DNA from: Hyphomicrobiales bacterium
GTDB lineage: Bacteria; Pseudomonadota; Alphaproteobacteria; Rhizobiales; Rhizobiaceae
Direction of reading: 5' to 3'
Length of the DNA: 64,000 bases
Assembly (NCBI GenBank): GCA_900473805.1
Contig: UCMS01000028.1
Span: forward strand, 1-64,000
In this document: positions 47,820 to 56,333 of the stretch, one piece after another
Position numbering within the stretch: the stretch's first letter is position 1
How the letters are laid out: each line of letters begins with the position of its first letter
Translations under genes and position numbers: made by a program
The notes under the pieces: generated by a model
Databases searched by the model: none
Told to the model about the DNA's origin: nothing
What the model saw: only the letters and a program-made list of their open reading frames with translations

Positions 47820-47846
47820 GATGATACCACGAAGCGGTACTACATC
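47820..47846. promoter_or_regulatory. possible hicAB operator
   Basis: Imperfect inverted repeat GATG-TACC ... GGTA-CATC immediately upstream of hicA, with the TACC/GGTA arms seven bases apart. The position suits autorepression by the ribbon-helix-helix domain of HicB. Symmetry is only partial. Confidence 0.35.
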
Positions 47847-47945
47847 AAGGCTGCAGTGAGGTGACATCTTATGCATGGCGCATTTGTCCTTGCCGAGCGT
47901 CAGCGTCCGTTCGATATAAAGCCAGCAGAAGTGGATGAAGGCAGA

Positions 47946-49364
47946 ATGGCAAGACAGACCAAGGCAAAACTCGACAAGAAAGGGCTATCAGGCCTTGGGC
48001 TCGAGAAACTGGTCGATATTCTCCTGGAGGAGTCCGCCGCCAACAAGGCGCTGAAGGCCCGGCTGCAGACGGCGCTCGCGGGCGAGACTGGTCCGGACGA
48101 GATGGCGCGGCTGATTGACAAGCGCCTCGACGCGATCGATCAGTCGACCACCCGCATCAACAGGGCACGCGCCCGTGACCTCGCCGGTGAATTCGCAGCC
48201 CTTGCCCGCAACATTCTCTCCGAACTCGGCGCTGCCGATCCTCAGGCCGCCGCTGAGCGTATCCTGCGCTTCCTTGGTCTCCGTTTTCCCGTTTCCGCCC
48301 GCATGGCGACCGACAATGCCCGGCTTTGGAAGGTCTTCGACGATACCGAGCTCGCCGCCCTTGATCTCATCAAGACTGTCGGCGCAGAAGAGCAGCCGCT
48401 GCTCGTGCCGCATCTGGAACGCCTGCGGTTGCGCGACCGCTACGGCGAACACACCGGTTTCCTGCGCGCGCTGACCGGCGTGGTCTCGAGGCCGGCAGCG
48501 AAGGCGTGGCGCAAGGTGCTGGCGGAGGTCCTGCCCTCCGAACCCTTGAAGCTCGGCGCGCTCGATCTCCTGCAATCGCTCGCTCTTCATCAGGGTGACA
48601 TCGACGATTTCCTCTCACTGGAGCGCCAGAAGCCGGACAACCGCCGCGACACGCTCGCCGTGGCCAGCATGCTGCACCAGGCCGGACGTCACGAGGATGC
48701 GCTGGAATGGGTGCGCGAGCGCCCGCGCGGTGTGCGCCTCATCCCGGTCAACGGCGTGCTCGCCTCCGTCGGTCCGGACTATGGCGCCCATGAACGCCGC
48801 CTGCTGGAGGCCGAGATTCTCGAAAGGCTCAAGCGCCGCGAGGACGCTCAGGAACTGCGCTGGCGCGAGTTTGCCGAGACTCTCGATCCATCCGTACTGA
48901 AGCTATATCTGTCGAGGCTCGACGACTTTGCCGAGTTCGATGAACTCGATCGTGCCTTGGCGCTGGCGAAGGAGCATGAGGACATCTATCTCGCCCTCGA
49001 TTTTTTCCTCGCCTGGCCGCGCCTCGATCTCGCCGCCGCCCATGTCCTGCGCCACCGCCATGACTGGGAAGGCCGCCATTACGACGACCTCGCCCCCGCC
49101 GCCGAAGCGCTTGCCGCCAAAGAGCCGCTGGCCGCCGTCGTGCTCTACCGTGTGCTGGTCGAAGACATCCTCCGTCGCGGTATCGGCATGGCCTATCCCC
49201 ATGCCGGGCGCTACGTCGGCGAGCTCGCGCGTCTGATGCCGAACCTGCCCGAAGGCCACGGTCTCTCGACCCATGCCGCGTTTCTGGCGGAGCTAAAGCG
49301 CAATCATTCGAAGAAATACGGCTTCTGGAGTTCGGTACCGGGTGGACTGTCGGCGCAGTCCTAG
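47946..49364 (+). CDS. DUF6880-type large soluble protein
   Basis: 472 residues, largely helical. The N terminus (LDKKGLSGLGLEKLVDILLEE) and the repeated helical pairs with a WVRERP segment resemble DUF6880 proteins, annotated in many rhizobia without function. ATG 47946 is used; an upstream in-frame ATG at 47871 is weaker. Its stop overlaps the convergent LysR stop through a shared CTAG. Confidence 0.72.
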   Translation: MARQTKAKLDKKGLSGLGLEKLVDILLEESAANKALKARLQTALAGETGPDEMARLIDKRLDAIDQSTTRINRARARDLAGEFAALARNILSELGAADPQAAAERILRFLGLRFPVSARMATDNARLWKVFDDTELAALDLIKTVGAEEQPLLVPHLERLRLRDRYGEHTGFLRALTGVVSRPAAKAWRKVLAEVLPSEPLKLGALDLLQSLALHQGDIDDFLSLERQKPDNRRDTLAVASMLHQAGRHEDALEWVRERPRGVRLIPVNGVLASVGPDYGAHERRLLEAEILERLKRREDAQELRWREFAETLDPSVLKLYLSRLDDFAEFDELDRALALAKEHEDIYLALDFFLAWPRLDLAAAHVLRHRHDWEGRHYDDLAPAAEALAAKEPLAAVVLYRVLVEDILRRGIGMAYPHAGRYVGELARLMPNLPEGHGLSTHAAFLAELKRNHSKKYGFWSSVPGGLSAQS

Positions 49365-50257
49365 CGCTCCCAATAGGGTACCGGCCCATACAACTCCGCC
49401 AGATAATCGATGAACAGTCGCACCTTGGCGGGTAAGAACTGGCGGCTCGGATAAACCGCAGACAGCGCTACATTGCGCGAGCTTTCATACTGCGGCAGCA
49501 CCTGCACGAGCTTGCCGCTCTTCAGCTCCGCGCCGACATCCCAGGTGGAGCGCAGCGCAATGCCGAGGCCGGCGATCACGGCCTCGCGGATGACCTCGCT
49601 GGAATTGGTGATCAGCATGCCCTCCGGTCTGAGGGTCACCGGCCCGCTTGGCCCTTCCAGCCGCCAGGAGTCGTGGTTATGGGCCGGCAGGCAGCGATGT
49701 TTCTTCAGGTCCTCCAGGGTCTCGGGCGTCCCATGCACGGCAAGATAGTCAGGCGATGCGCAGAGTACGCGGCGCACCGGGGCGAGCCTGCGTGCAACCA
49801 GCGAGGAGTCGTTGAGTTCGGCAATGCGGATCGCAAGATCGAAGCCGCCGCCGACAATGTCGGTGAACTCGTCCGACAGCACCAGATGGATCGCCAGATC
49901 CGGATGCGCCTCCATGAAGGGCTTCAAGTGCGGCGCGACATGCATGCGACCGAAGGAGGTCGAGGCCGAGATCTTCAAGGTCCCATTGACCTCCGAAGAG
50001 CGTCCTGACGCGAAGGCTTCGGCCTCTTCCAGCCCGCCCAGCACGGTCAGCACCCGCTCGTGAAAGCCTTGGCCCGCCTCTGTCAGCGATATCTGCCGCG
50101 TCGTACGCTGCAGGAGCCGCGTGCCGAGCTTGTCCTCCAGCCGCTTGATGCGTTTGGAGACAACGGCAGGCGAAAGCCCCAGATCGCGCGCCGCCGTCGA
50201 CATGCTGCCGGCAGCGATGACGCGGACGAAGACTTCGAGATCGCCAAGATTGGTCAT
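49361..50257 (-). CDS. LysR-family transcriptional regulator
   Basis: 298 residues. The helix-turn-helix is SMSTAARDLGLSPAVVSKRI (about 18-37), and the effector domain has GTLKISASTSFGRMHVAPHL (CrgA/DmlR-like group). Divergent from glcD with about 140 bases between starts, so regulation of the glc genes is plausible. It converges on the DUF6880 gene with a four-base overlap. Confidence 0.87.
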   Translation of the reverse strand: MTNLGDLEVFVRVIAAGSMSTAARDLGLSPAVVSKRIKRLEDKLGTRLLQRTTRQISLTEAGQGFHERVLTVLGGLEEAEAFASGRSSEVNGTLKISASTSFGRMHVAPHLKPFMEAHPDLAIHLVLSDEFTDIVGGGFDLAIRIAELNDSSLVARRLAPVRRVLCASPDYLAVHGTPETLEDLKKHRCLPAHNHDSWRLEGPSGPVTLRPEGMLITNSSEVIREAVIAGLGIALRSTWDVGAELKSGKLVQVLPQYESSRNVALSAVYPSRQFLPAKVRLFIDYLAELYGPVPYWER

Positions 50258-50321
50258 GAGTAGCCGCCACTGTTTCCGATTTGGTCATAAGTGCATAGCA
50301 TTTGCCCTGCGAAAGCCCTAG

Positions 50322-50340
50322 TGGTAAGAAAATTGGACCA
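50322..50340. promoter_or_regulatory. glcD-upstream site resembling the GntR operator
   Basis: TGGTAAGAAAATTGGACCA is followed by GTTGAG, closely resembling the site at 45819-45837, also followed by GTTGAG. It lies 56 bases before the glcD ATG in the LysR/glcD divergent region. It is a candidate second target of the GntR regulator at 44943-45776. Confidence 0.45.
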
Positions 50341-50395
50341 GTTGAGCGAAAGGCCTCCTGTCGCTAGGATCGGTGCATGTCGGGAGGAGACCATC

Positions 50396-51829
50396 ATGAG
50401 TGAGGCCATCGCCTTTTTGCCGCCGAGAGCGCAGGTCCTGTCGCGCCGCGCCGAGATCCTGGCCGACCTCAAGGAACTCGTGCCCGCCGGTCGCCTCGTG
50501 GCCGAAGAAACCGCGCTGGTGCCTTTCGAAACCGACGGCTTCATCGCCTATCGCCGCCGCCCACTCGCCGTCGTCCTGCCTGAGACGACAGCCCAGGTCG
50601 CGGCCGTGATGAAATACTGCCACCGCTATGGCATCCCCGTCGTTCCGCGTGGCGCCGGTACCTCGCTCTCAGGCGGTGCAATCCCGCAGGAAGATGCCGT
50701 CGTTCTCGGCCTGTCCGCCATGACACGCATCCTCGACATCGATTATCAGAACCGCACCGCTACCGTTCAAGCCGGTGTCACCAACCTCGCCATCTCCGAT
50801 GCCGTCGGCGCTGATGGCTATTTCTACGCCCCCGACCCGAGCTCGCAGCTCGCCTGTACCATCGGCGGCAACATCGCCATGAATTCCGGCGGCGCCCACT
50901 GTCTGAAATACGGCGTCACCACCAACAACCTGCTCGGCGTGAAAATGGTGCTGGTCGACGGCACCATTGTCGAACTTGGCGGCAAGCACCTCGATGCCGA
51001 AGGCTACGACCTGCTCGGTCTCGTCTGCGGTTCCGAGGGTCAGCTCGGCGTGGTCACCGAAGCCACCGTCCGCCTGCTCGCCAAGCCCGAAGGCGCGCGC
51101 CCCGTGCTCTTCGGCTTCGACAGCGCCGAGGCTGCTGGCTCCTGCGTGGCTGATGTCATCGGCGCCGGCATTATCCCCGTTGCCATCGAATTCATGGACA
51201 AGCCGGCGATCGAGATCTGCGAGGCCTTCGCCAAGGCCGGCTATCCGCTCGATGTGGAGGCGCTGCTGATTGTCGAGGTCGAGGGCTCCGAGGCCGAGAT
51301 GGACGCCATGCTCGCCTCGATCGTCGAGATCGCCAAGCGCCATGGCGTAAAGACCGTGCGCGAAAGCCAGACGGCAACGGAAGCGGCGCTCATCTGGAAA
51401 GGCCGCAAATCCGCCTTCGGCGCCACCGGCCGCATCGCTGACTACATCTGCATGGACGGCACCGTGCCGCTCAGCCAGCTCGCTTACGTGCTGCGCAAGA
51501 CCTCCGAAATCATCGATCGCTACGGGTTGCGCGTCGCCAATGTCTTCCACGCCGGCGACGGCAACATGCACCCGCTGATCCTCTACAACATCAACGATCC
51601 TGAAGACGCCGCCAGGGCGGAAGCCGCCGGCATGGAAATCCTCAAGCTCTGCGTCGACGCCGGCGGCTGCCTCACCGGCGAGCATGGCGTCGGCATCGAG
51701 AAACGCGATCTGATGCGCCACCAGTTCACCCAGGTCGATCTCGATCAGCAGATGGCAGTACGCTCGGCCTTTGACGAGGGCTGGATCCTCAATCCCTCCA
51801 AGGTCTTTCCGCTGGAGGGGAGGGGATGA
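50396..51829 (+). CDS. glcD: glycolate oxidase FAD-binding subunit GlcD
   Basis: 477 residues. The PCMH-type FAD domain is VVPRGAGTSLSGGAIPQ, and the C-terminal substrate domain has VFHAGDGNMHPLILYN and CLTGEHGVGIEKR. GGAGGAG precedes ATG 50396. It oxidises glycolate (or D-lactate-like 2-hydroxy acids) and works with GlcE and GlcF at the membrane. Confidence 0.95.
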   Translation: MSEAIAFLPPRAQVLSRRAEILADLKELVPAGRLVAEETALVPFETDGFIAYRRRPLAVVLPETTAQVAAVMKYCHRYGIPVVPRGAGTSLSGGAIPQEDAVVLGLSAMTRILDIDYQNRTATVQAGVTNLAISDAVGADGYFYAPDPSSQLACTIGGNIAMNSGGAHCLKYGVTTNNLLGVKMVLVDGTIVELGGKHLDAEGYDLLGLVCGSEGQLGVVTEATVRLLAKPEGARPVLFGFDSAEAAGSCVADVIGAGIIPVAIEFMDKPAIEICEAFAKAGYPLDVEALLIVEVEGSEAEMDAMLASIVEIAKRHGVKTVRESQTATEAALIWKGRKSAFGATGRIADYICMDGTVPLSQLAYVLRKTSEIIDRYGLRVANVFHAGDGNMHPLILYNINDPEDAARAEAAGMEILKLCVDAGGCLTGEHGVGIEKRDLMRHQFTQVDLDQQMAVRSAFDEGWILNPSKVFPLEGRG

Positions 51830-51853
51830 TGGATCGTTTTCAGGACAAATTCG

Positions 51854-51983
51854 CCCCTCACCCTGACCCTCTCCCCGCAGGCGGGGAGAGGGGACGGAGA
51901 CGTCAACGCACCCGGCCGTCTCCCCGTTCACGGGGAGACGGTGCCGGCAGGTCAGGCGCAAAATTTGCGCCAGGGATGAGGGG
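51854..51983. repeat. RIME-like intergenic mosaic palindromic element between glcD and glcE
   Basis: About 130 bases. Outer arms CCCCTCACCCTG and CAGGGATGAGGGG are nearly complementary. Inside are two perfect 12-bp hairpins (CCCTCTCCCCGC/GCGGGGAGAGGG at 51867-51892 and CCGTCTCCCCGT/ACGGGGAGACGG at 51916-51941) and a GGCGCAAA-A-TTTGCGCC palindrome (51955-51971). This composite layout matches the rhizobial RIME class. It sits inside an operon and may tune expression of glcE relative to glcD. Confidence 0.8.
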
Positions 51984-52010
51984 CTTTTCAATGACTTCGG
52001 AATCCACCTC

Positions 52011-53204
52011 ATGCTGACCCCCGCCACCGAAGCCGAAGCCGCCGAACTCATCCGCGAGCATGCCGCCAGCAGAACCCCGCTCAAGATCCGCGGCGGCGGC
52101 ACCCGGGCGGGCGTCGGCAACGCCGTGAGCGCCGACTCCACGCTCTCCTCTGCGGGCCTCACCGGTATTGTCGAATACAACCCCGCCGAAATGGTCATCA
52201 CCGCCCGTGCAGGCACCCCCGTTGCCGAGATCGAGGCAGCGCTGGCCGCAAACGGGCAGGGCATGGCCTTCGAACCCGTCGACCATCGTGGTGCCATGGG
52301 CACGTCAGGCGCGCCCACAATCGGTGGCCTCTTCGCCGTCAACAGCTCGGGTCCCCGCCGCTTCACGGCAGGGGCTGCCCGCGACCATCTGCTCGGTGTC
52401 CGCTTCGTCAATGGGGCCGGCGATGTGGTGAAGGCTGGCGGCAAGGTGATGAAGAACGTCACGGGGCTCGATCTCGTCAAGCTGCTCGCCGGCTCCCACG
52501 GCACGCTCGGCTTCCTCACCGAAGTCACCTTCAAGGTCCTGCCGGTGGCGAAGACCTCGACCACCCTTGTCCTTTCCGGCCTCGAGGACGAGCAGGCGAT
52601 GCAGGCGCTCGCCGCCGCCATGTCGCTCTCCGTCGAAGTCTCCGGCGCCGCCCATCTGCCGGAAAGCGTGCGTGGTCGCTTCATCGGCGGCAAGCTGCCC
52701 GAAGGTGCCGCCACCGTCATGCGCCTGGAAGGCCTCGAGGCCTCCGTTGCCGTGCGCGCCGAAAAGCTGGCGGTGGCCATGGCAGGCTTCGGCCCGGTCA
52801 GCCGCCTCGATGATGCGGATTCGAAAACGCTGTGGCGCGAAATCCGTGACGTCCTGCCCTATGCCGACGGCACGGCGCGTCCGCTGTGGCGTGTGTCCAT
52901 GGCGCCATCGGAAGCCTGGAAGCTCGTCGCCGGCTTGCGACTGCGCGCCGGCATCGATGCCTATTACGACTGGCAGGGCGGTCTCGTCTGGATGCGCATG
53001 GAGGCTGATGCGGAAGCCGATGTCTTGCGCCATGGCATCCGCACGCTCGGCGGCGGCCATGCGACGCTCGTCAGGGCCGCACCGCTGGTCCGCGCCGAAG
53101 TCACGGCTTTCGAACCGCAATCGCCCGCTGTCGCTTTGCTTTCCGCTCGAGTCAGGGCAAAACTCGACCCACACGGGATCTTCAATCCCGGCCTGATGAT
53201 GTGA
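52011..53204 (+). CDS. glcE: glycolate oxidase subunit GlcE
   Basis: 397 residues with a second PCMH FAD-binding domain (LKIRGGGTRAG, VDHRGAMGTSGAPTIGG and KNVTGLDLVKL). It lacks the large C-terminal domain of GlcD, as GlcE does. No clear ribosome site precedes the ATG, which comes 28 bases after the palindromic element. Functions with GlcD and GlcF. Confidence 0.93.
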   Translation: MLTPATEAEAAELIREHAASRTPLKIRGGGTRAGVGNAVSADSTLSSAGLTGIVEYNPAEMVITARAGTPVAEIEAALAANGQGMAFEPVDHRGAMGTSGAPTIGGLFAVNSSGPRRFTAGAARDHLLGVRFVNGAGDVVKAGGKVMKNVTGLDLVKLLAGSHGTLGFLTEVTFKVLPVAKTSTTLVLSGLEDEQAMQALAAAMSLSVEVSGAAHLPESVRGRFIGGKLPEGAATVMRLEGLEASVAVRAEKLAVAMAGFGPVSRLDDADSKTLWREIRDVLPYADGTARPLWRVSMAPSEAWKLVAGLRLRAGIDAYYDWQGGLVWMRMEADAEADVLRHGIRTLGGGHATLVRAAPLVRAEVTAFEPQSPAVALLSARVRAKLDPHGIFNPGLMM

Positions 53205-53215
53205 AGGAGTTTGTC

Positions 53216-53596
53216 ATGACTGATCCCAATTTCCAGCCGCCTGCGACCTCTGGTGGGGAGGGTTGGTTCTCTCCCGGCCGCCTCAATGTTCAGGTGGTCT
53301 ATGCCCTCTATCTCGTCAGCTTCGTGGTCGGCATCACCGGCATCATCGGGCTGATCATGGCCTATGTGAACCGCGGCAAGGGGCCGGGCTGGGTCGATAC
53401 GCATTACACCTATGCCATCCGGACCTTCTGGATTGGCCTGCTGTATGCCTTGATCGCGAGCATCCTCATGGTCGCATTCATCGGCGTCATCCTGATCTTC
53501 GCCGTCGCCATCTGGCTCGTCGTCCGCTGCGTCATCGGTCTGCAGAAGGCCTCTGCCGGCGAACCGATTGCCCGCCCCACCAGCTGGTGGATTTGA
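53216..53596 (+). CDS. DUF4870-type small membrane protein inside the glc operon
   Basis: 126 residues. Three hydrophobic segments (ALYLVSFVVGITGIIGLIMA, IRTFWIGLLYALIASIL and FIGVILIFAVAIWLVVRCVI) and the short motif KASAGEPIARPTSWWI at the end match Tic20/DUF4870-like proteins. AAGGAG lies before ATG 53216, 11 bases after the glcE stop. It may anchor the glycolate oxidase complex or transport a substrate; neither is shown. Confidence 0.75.
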   Translation: MTDPNFQPPATSGGEGWFSPGRLNVQVVYALYLVSFVVGITGIIGLIMAYVNRGKGPGWVDTHYTYAIRTFWIGLLYALIASILMVAFIGVILIFAVAIWLVVRCVIGLQKASAGEPIARPTSWWI

Positions 53597-53609
53597 GCTC
53601 AAGTATAAA

Positions 53610-53631
53610 GGAGCGGCCAGCGGGCCGCTCC
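53610..53631 (+). other. 9-bp hairpin before glcF
   Basis: GGAGCGGCC and GGCCGCTCC around an AGCG loop, followed shortly by the GGAGGAA ribosome site of glcF and no T-tract. It looks like an intercistronic stabilising or attenuating hairpin. Confidence 0.6.
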
Positions 53632-53645
53632 TCTGGAGGAAACGC

Positions 53646-54947
53646 GTGCAGACCAATTTCACCGCCGAACAGCTCGCCGATCCCCATGTCGCGGAAGCCG
53701 AAAGCATCCTGCGCAAATGCGTTCATTGCGGCTTCTGCACCGCCACCTGTCCGACCTATGTGACCCTCGGCAACGAGCTGGACAGTCCGCGCGGCCGCAT
53801 CTACCTGATCAAGGACATGCTGGAAAACGGCCGCCCGGCGGATGAGCAGGTCGTCACCCATATCGACCGCTGTCTCTCCTGTCTCGCCTGCACCACGACC
53901 TGTCCCTCCGGCGTCGACTACATGCATCTGGTCGATCACGCCCGCATCCATATCGAAAAGACCTATCGCCGGCCGCTGATGAATCGGCTGACGCGCAACA
54001 TGCTGGCGATGGTACTGCCCTATCCGGGCCGCTTCCGCCTGGCGCTTAAGCTCGCCGCCCTCGGCCGGCCCTTCGCCGGCCTCTTCGATCAGGTCAAGTC
54101 GCTCAAGCCCATGGCCGCCATGTTGAGGCTCGCCCCTTCCAAGGTCGCGCCAGCGTCGGACTTCGCAAAACCCGCCACCCATGCTGCGTCAGTTGCCCGC
54201 CGGGGCCGCGTCGCCATCCTGACCGGTTGCGCCCAGCCTGTCCTTGATCCCGGCATCAACGAAGCGGCGATCTCGCTTCTCACCCGCCTCGGTGTCGAGG
54301 TCGTCGTACCCCAGGGCGAGGGCTGCTGCGGCGCGCTCGTCCACCATATGGGCCGCGAGGAGCAGGCGCTCGACAGCGCCCGCCGCAATGTCGATGTCTG
54401 GACCCGTGCCATCGAAGAGGGCGGCCTCGACGCGATCATCGTCACGACCTCGGGCTGCGGCACGACGATCAAGGACTACGGCCACATGCTGCGTCTCGAT
54501 CCGGCCTATGCAGAAAAAGCGGCCAAGGTCTCTGCACTTGCAAAGGACGTCACCGAATATCTCTCTACCCTCGATCTGCCGATCTCCGAGAGCAAGGGGC
54601 TGACCGTCGCCTATCATTCCGCCTGCTCCCTGCAGCACGGGCAGAAGGTGGTGATGGCACCGAAACTGCTCCTGAAGTCGGCAGGCTTCGCGGTCAAGGA
54701 TCCGCCGGAAGGCCATCTCTGCTGCGGCTCTGCCGGCACCTACAACATCATGCAGCCGGAGATTTCGGCGCGGCTCAAGGCCCGCAAGGTCAAGAACATC
54801 CTGTCCACGAAGCCCGACATCATCGCCGCGGGCAACATCGGCTGCATGACCCAGATCGGCTCCGCCACCGGCATCCCAGTTGTGCATACGGTCGAGCTTC
54901 TCAACTGGGCCTATGGCGGTCCGCGTCCCAAATCCCTCGATCGCTAA
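53646..54947 (+). CDS. glcF: glycolate oxidase iron-sulfur subunit GlcF
   Basis: 433 residues starting with GTG behind GGAGGAA. Two 4Fe-4S motifs, CVHCGFCTATCP and CLSCLACTTTCPSG, are followed by two CCG domains (GEGCCGALVHHMG, HLCCGSAGTYNI). It passes electrons from GlcDE to the respiratory chain. Confidence 0.95.
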   Translation: MQTNFTAEQLADPHVAEAESILRKCVHCGFCTATCPTYVTLGNELDSPRGRIYLIKDMLENGRPADEQVVTHIDRCLSCLACTTTCPSGVDYMHLVDHARIHIEKTYRRPLMNRLTRNMLAMVLPYPGRFRLALKLAALGRPFAGLFDQVKSLKPMAAMLRLAPSKVAPASDFAKPATHAASVARRGRVAILTGCAQPVLDPGINEAAISLLTRLGVEVVVPQGEGCCGALVHHMGREEQALDSARRNVDVWTRAIEEGGLDAIIVTTSGCGTTIKDYGHMLRLDPAYAEKAAKVSALAKDVTEYLSTLDLPISESKGLTVAYHSACSLQHGQKVVMAPKLLLKSAGFAVKDPPEGHLCCGSAGTYNIMQPEISARLKARKVKNILSTKPDIIAAGNIGCMTQIGSATGIPVVHTVELLNWAYGGPRPKSLDR

Positions 54948-55034
54948 ACTTCGGTTTGAGGGCAGACCGGCGGAATGCTTTGTTAAGCAAAGGCTGTTAT
55001 ACCTGTGCCAGGATGGTTCATTCGGGCGCCGACC

Positions 55035-55508
55035 ATGGGAAAAAAACACCTGCCGCTCGCCTTGCTCGTCCTGTGTTCTTGGGCAATGCCGACCATAGCT
55101 GCCGAACGCGTTTATTGCGCCGCGTCCGATGCGGCGGTCAGTGTTTCCCTGGAGACGGGCTTCAGCAAGAAGGACGAGCAGCAACTCATCCATTTTCGCG
55201 GCATTGCCGGGGTCCGGGACAAGGCTGTCCCGACGGAATTCCGCCGTCTCGATCTGAACTCCGACATGCTACGCCAGTACTGGACCGACAAGCACGACCT
55301 CCGTTTCAGCATGCAGGCCTTCTCGCCCCCGAAATCGCCCGTCTACCGCATCACGATGTCGATCCTGACCACCCGCCAGACCGACAGCGCCTCCAGCTAC
55401 AAGGGCCGTTATCGTCTTGCTGTCCAGCAACTCGCGCCGGGCAGCCGCGTGGAGGGTGACATTCTCTTCGATCACGAGACGCCGATTTTCTGTGCGATCA
55501 AGGGGTAA
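55035..55508 (+). CDS. exported protein of unknown function
   Basis: 157 residues with a clear signal peptide (KKHLPLALLVLCSWAMPTIAA). The mature domain begins ERVYCAASDAAVSVSLETGF and ends ETPIFCAIKG, with two cysteines near opposite ends that could pair. ATG 55035 is preferred for its signal peptide over GTG 55005. Family not recognised. Confidence 0.65.
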   Translation: MGKKHLPLALLVLCSWAMPTIAAERVYCAASDAAVSVSLETGFSKKDEQQLIHFRGIAGVRDKAVPTEFRRLDLNSDMLRQYWTDKHDLRFSMQAFSPPKSPVYRITMSILTTRQTDSASSYKGRYRLAVQQLAPGSRVEGDILFDHETPIFCAIKG

Positions 55509-55529
55509 CGTCTCAGCCCCTCCGTCTGC

Positions 55530-56189
55530 TCAGAACTTGTAGCTCACGCCGAGATTGACCGCATTGGTGAGGATCTTGGTCTTCAGCGTCGCCCCGGAAT
55601 CGATGTCGACGTCGACCCAGGAATAGTTGCCCTTGTATTCGAGGAACGCAGACCAGTTCCGGGTGAATTCATAGGCGACACCCGCCTGGGCCTGCAGCGT
55701 GGCACCGCCGAGCTGATATTCGAAAGTCCTGCCCGAACCACGCGTCACCTCGACATGCGGGATGTTCACGCCCGCACCCGCGCCGACGTAAGGCACGAAC
55801 TTGGTGCCTTCGATGGGCATGCGATAGAGCGCATTCAGCGTGAGAAGGTTCAAGCCGTCGGAAAATTCGAAATGCGACCAGCCGGACGAGGCGAGCGTTT
55901 CATCATCGGCATAAACCTTGGCATGGCTGAAATCGACCGCAACGCCGAGATTGGGCTTGCCCAGTCCATCCATCCACCAGGTGCCGCGCACCCCGTAATA
56001 GGGCGGGCTCTGGAAGGATCTGCCCTCCCAGCCGGCGCGGAAATCGGCGCCATCGGAAACATCAATGTCGCTGTGGGGCGCCGTCTGAAAGCCGCTATAG
56101 ACAGAGATGGCCATTTCGGCCTGTGCGGCAGATGCGAAGGCAGAAAGAACGACGCCGGCAACCGCCAGCGAAAGTGCACGCAATGTCAT
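55530..56189 (-). CDS. outer-membrane beta-barrel protein
   Basis: 219 residues. The signal peptide ends AAQA, then alternating aromatic/polar beta strands run to a terminal Phe (VNLGVSYKF), the hallmark of outer-membrane proteins. FVPYVGAGAGVNIPHV and AGVAYEFTRNWSAFLEYKG resemble eight-stranded OmpA/OprF-like or opacity-type barrels. No peptidoglycan-binding OmpA C-terminal domain. Start ATG 56189. Confidence 0.85.
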   Translation of the reverse strand: MTLRALSLAVAGVVLSAFASAAQAEMAISVYSGFQTAPHSDIDVSDGADFRAGWEGRSFQSPPYYGVRGTWWMDGLGKPNLGVAVDFSHAKVYADDETLASSGWSHFEFSDGLNLLTLNALYRMPIEGTKFVPYVGAGAGVNIPHVEVTRGSGRTFEYQLGGATLQAQAGVAYEFTRNWSAFLEYKGNYSWVDVDIDSGATLKTKILTNAVNLGVSYKF

Positions 56190-56280
56190 CAAGAAGTCCC
56201 CGCGGTGGATACCGGCGGGGTTTCTCAGCCACGCCGTCTGCCGAAGACTGCCTCGCCGAGACGACAGGACGATGACAAGG

Positions 56281-56306
56281 AAACGGCCGCGCTTTTGGCG
56301 CGGCCG
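56281..56306 (-). terminator. terminator-like hairpin downstream of the L,D-transpeptidase gene
   Basis: On the minus strand CGGCCGCGC/GCGCGGCCG pairs around CAAAA and is followed by TTT. The T-tract is short, so termination is probable but not certain. Confidence 0.55.
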
Positions 56307-56333
56307 AGGCAGTGGTCTGACGGTCGGTTGCTT

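Noticed and set aside
51826-52017. Short ORF across the glcD-glcE junction
   Set aside because: It consists mainly of the translated palindromic element.
50669-52780. 703-residue ORF antisense to glcD and glcE
   Set aside because: It spans two real genes and a palindromic repeat and has no recognisable domain.
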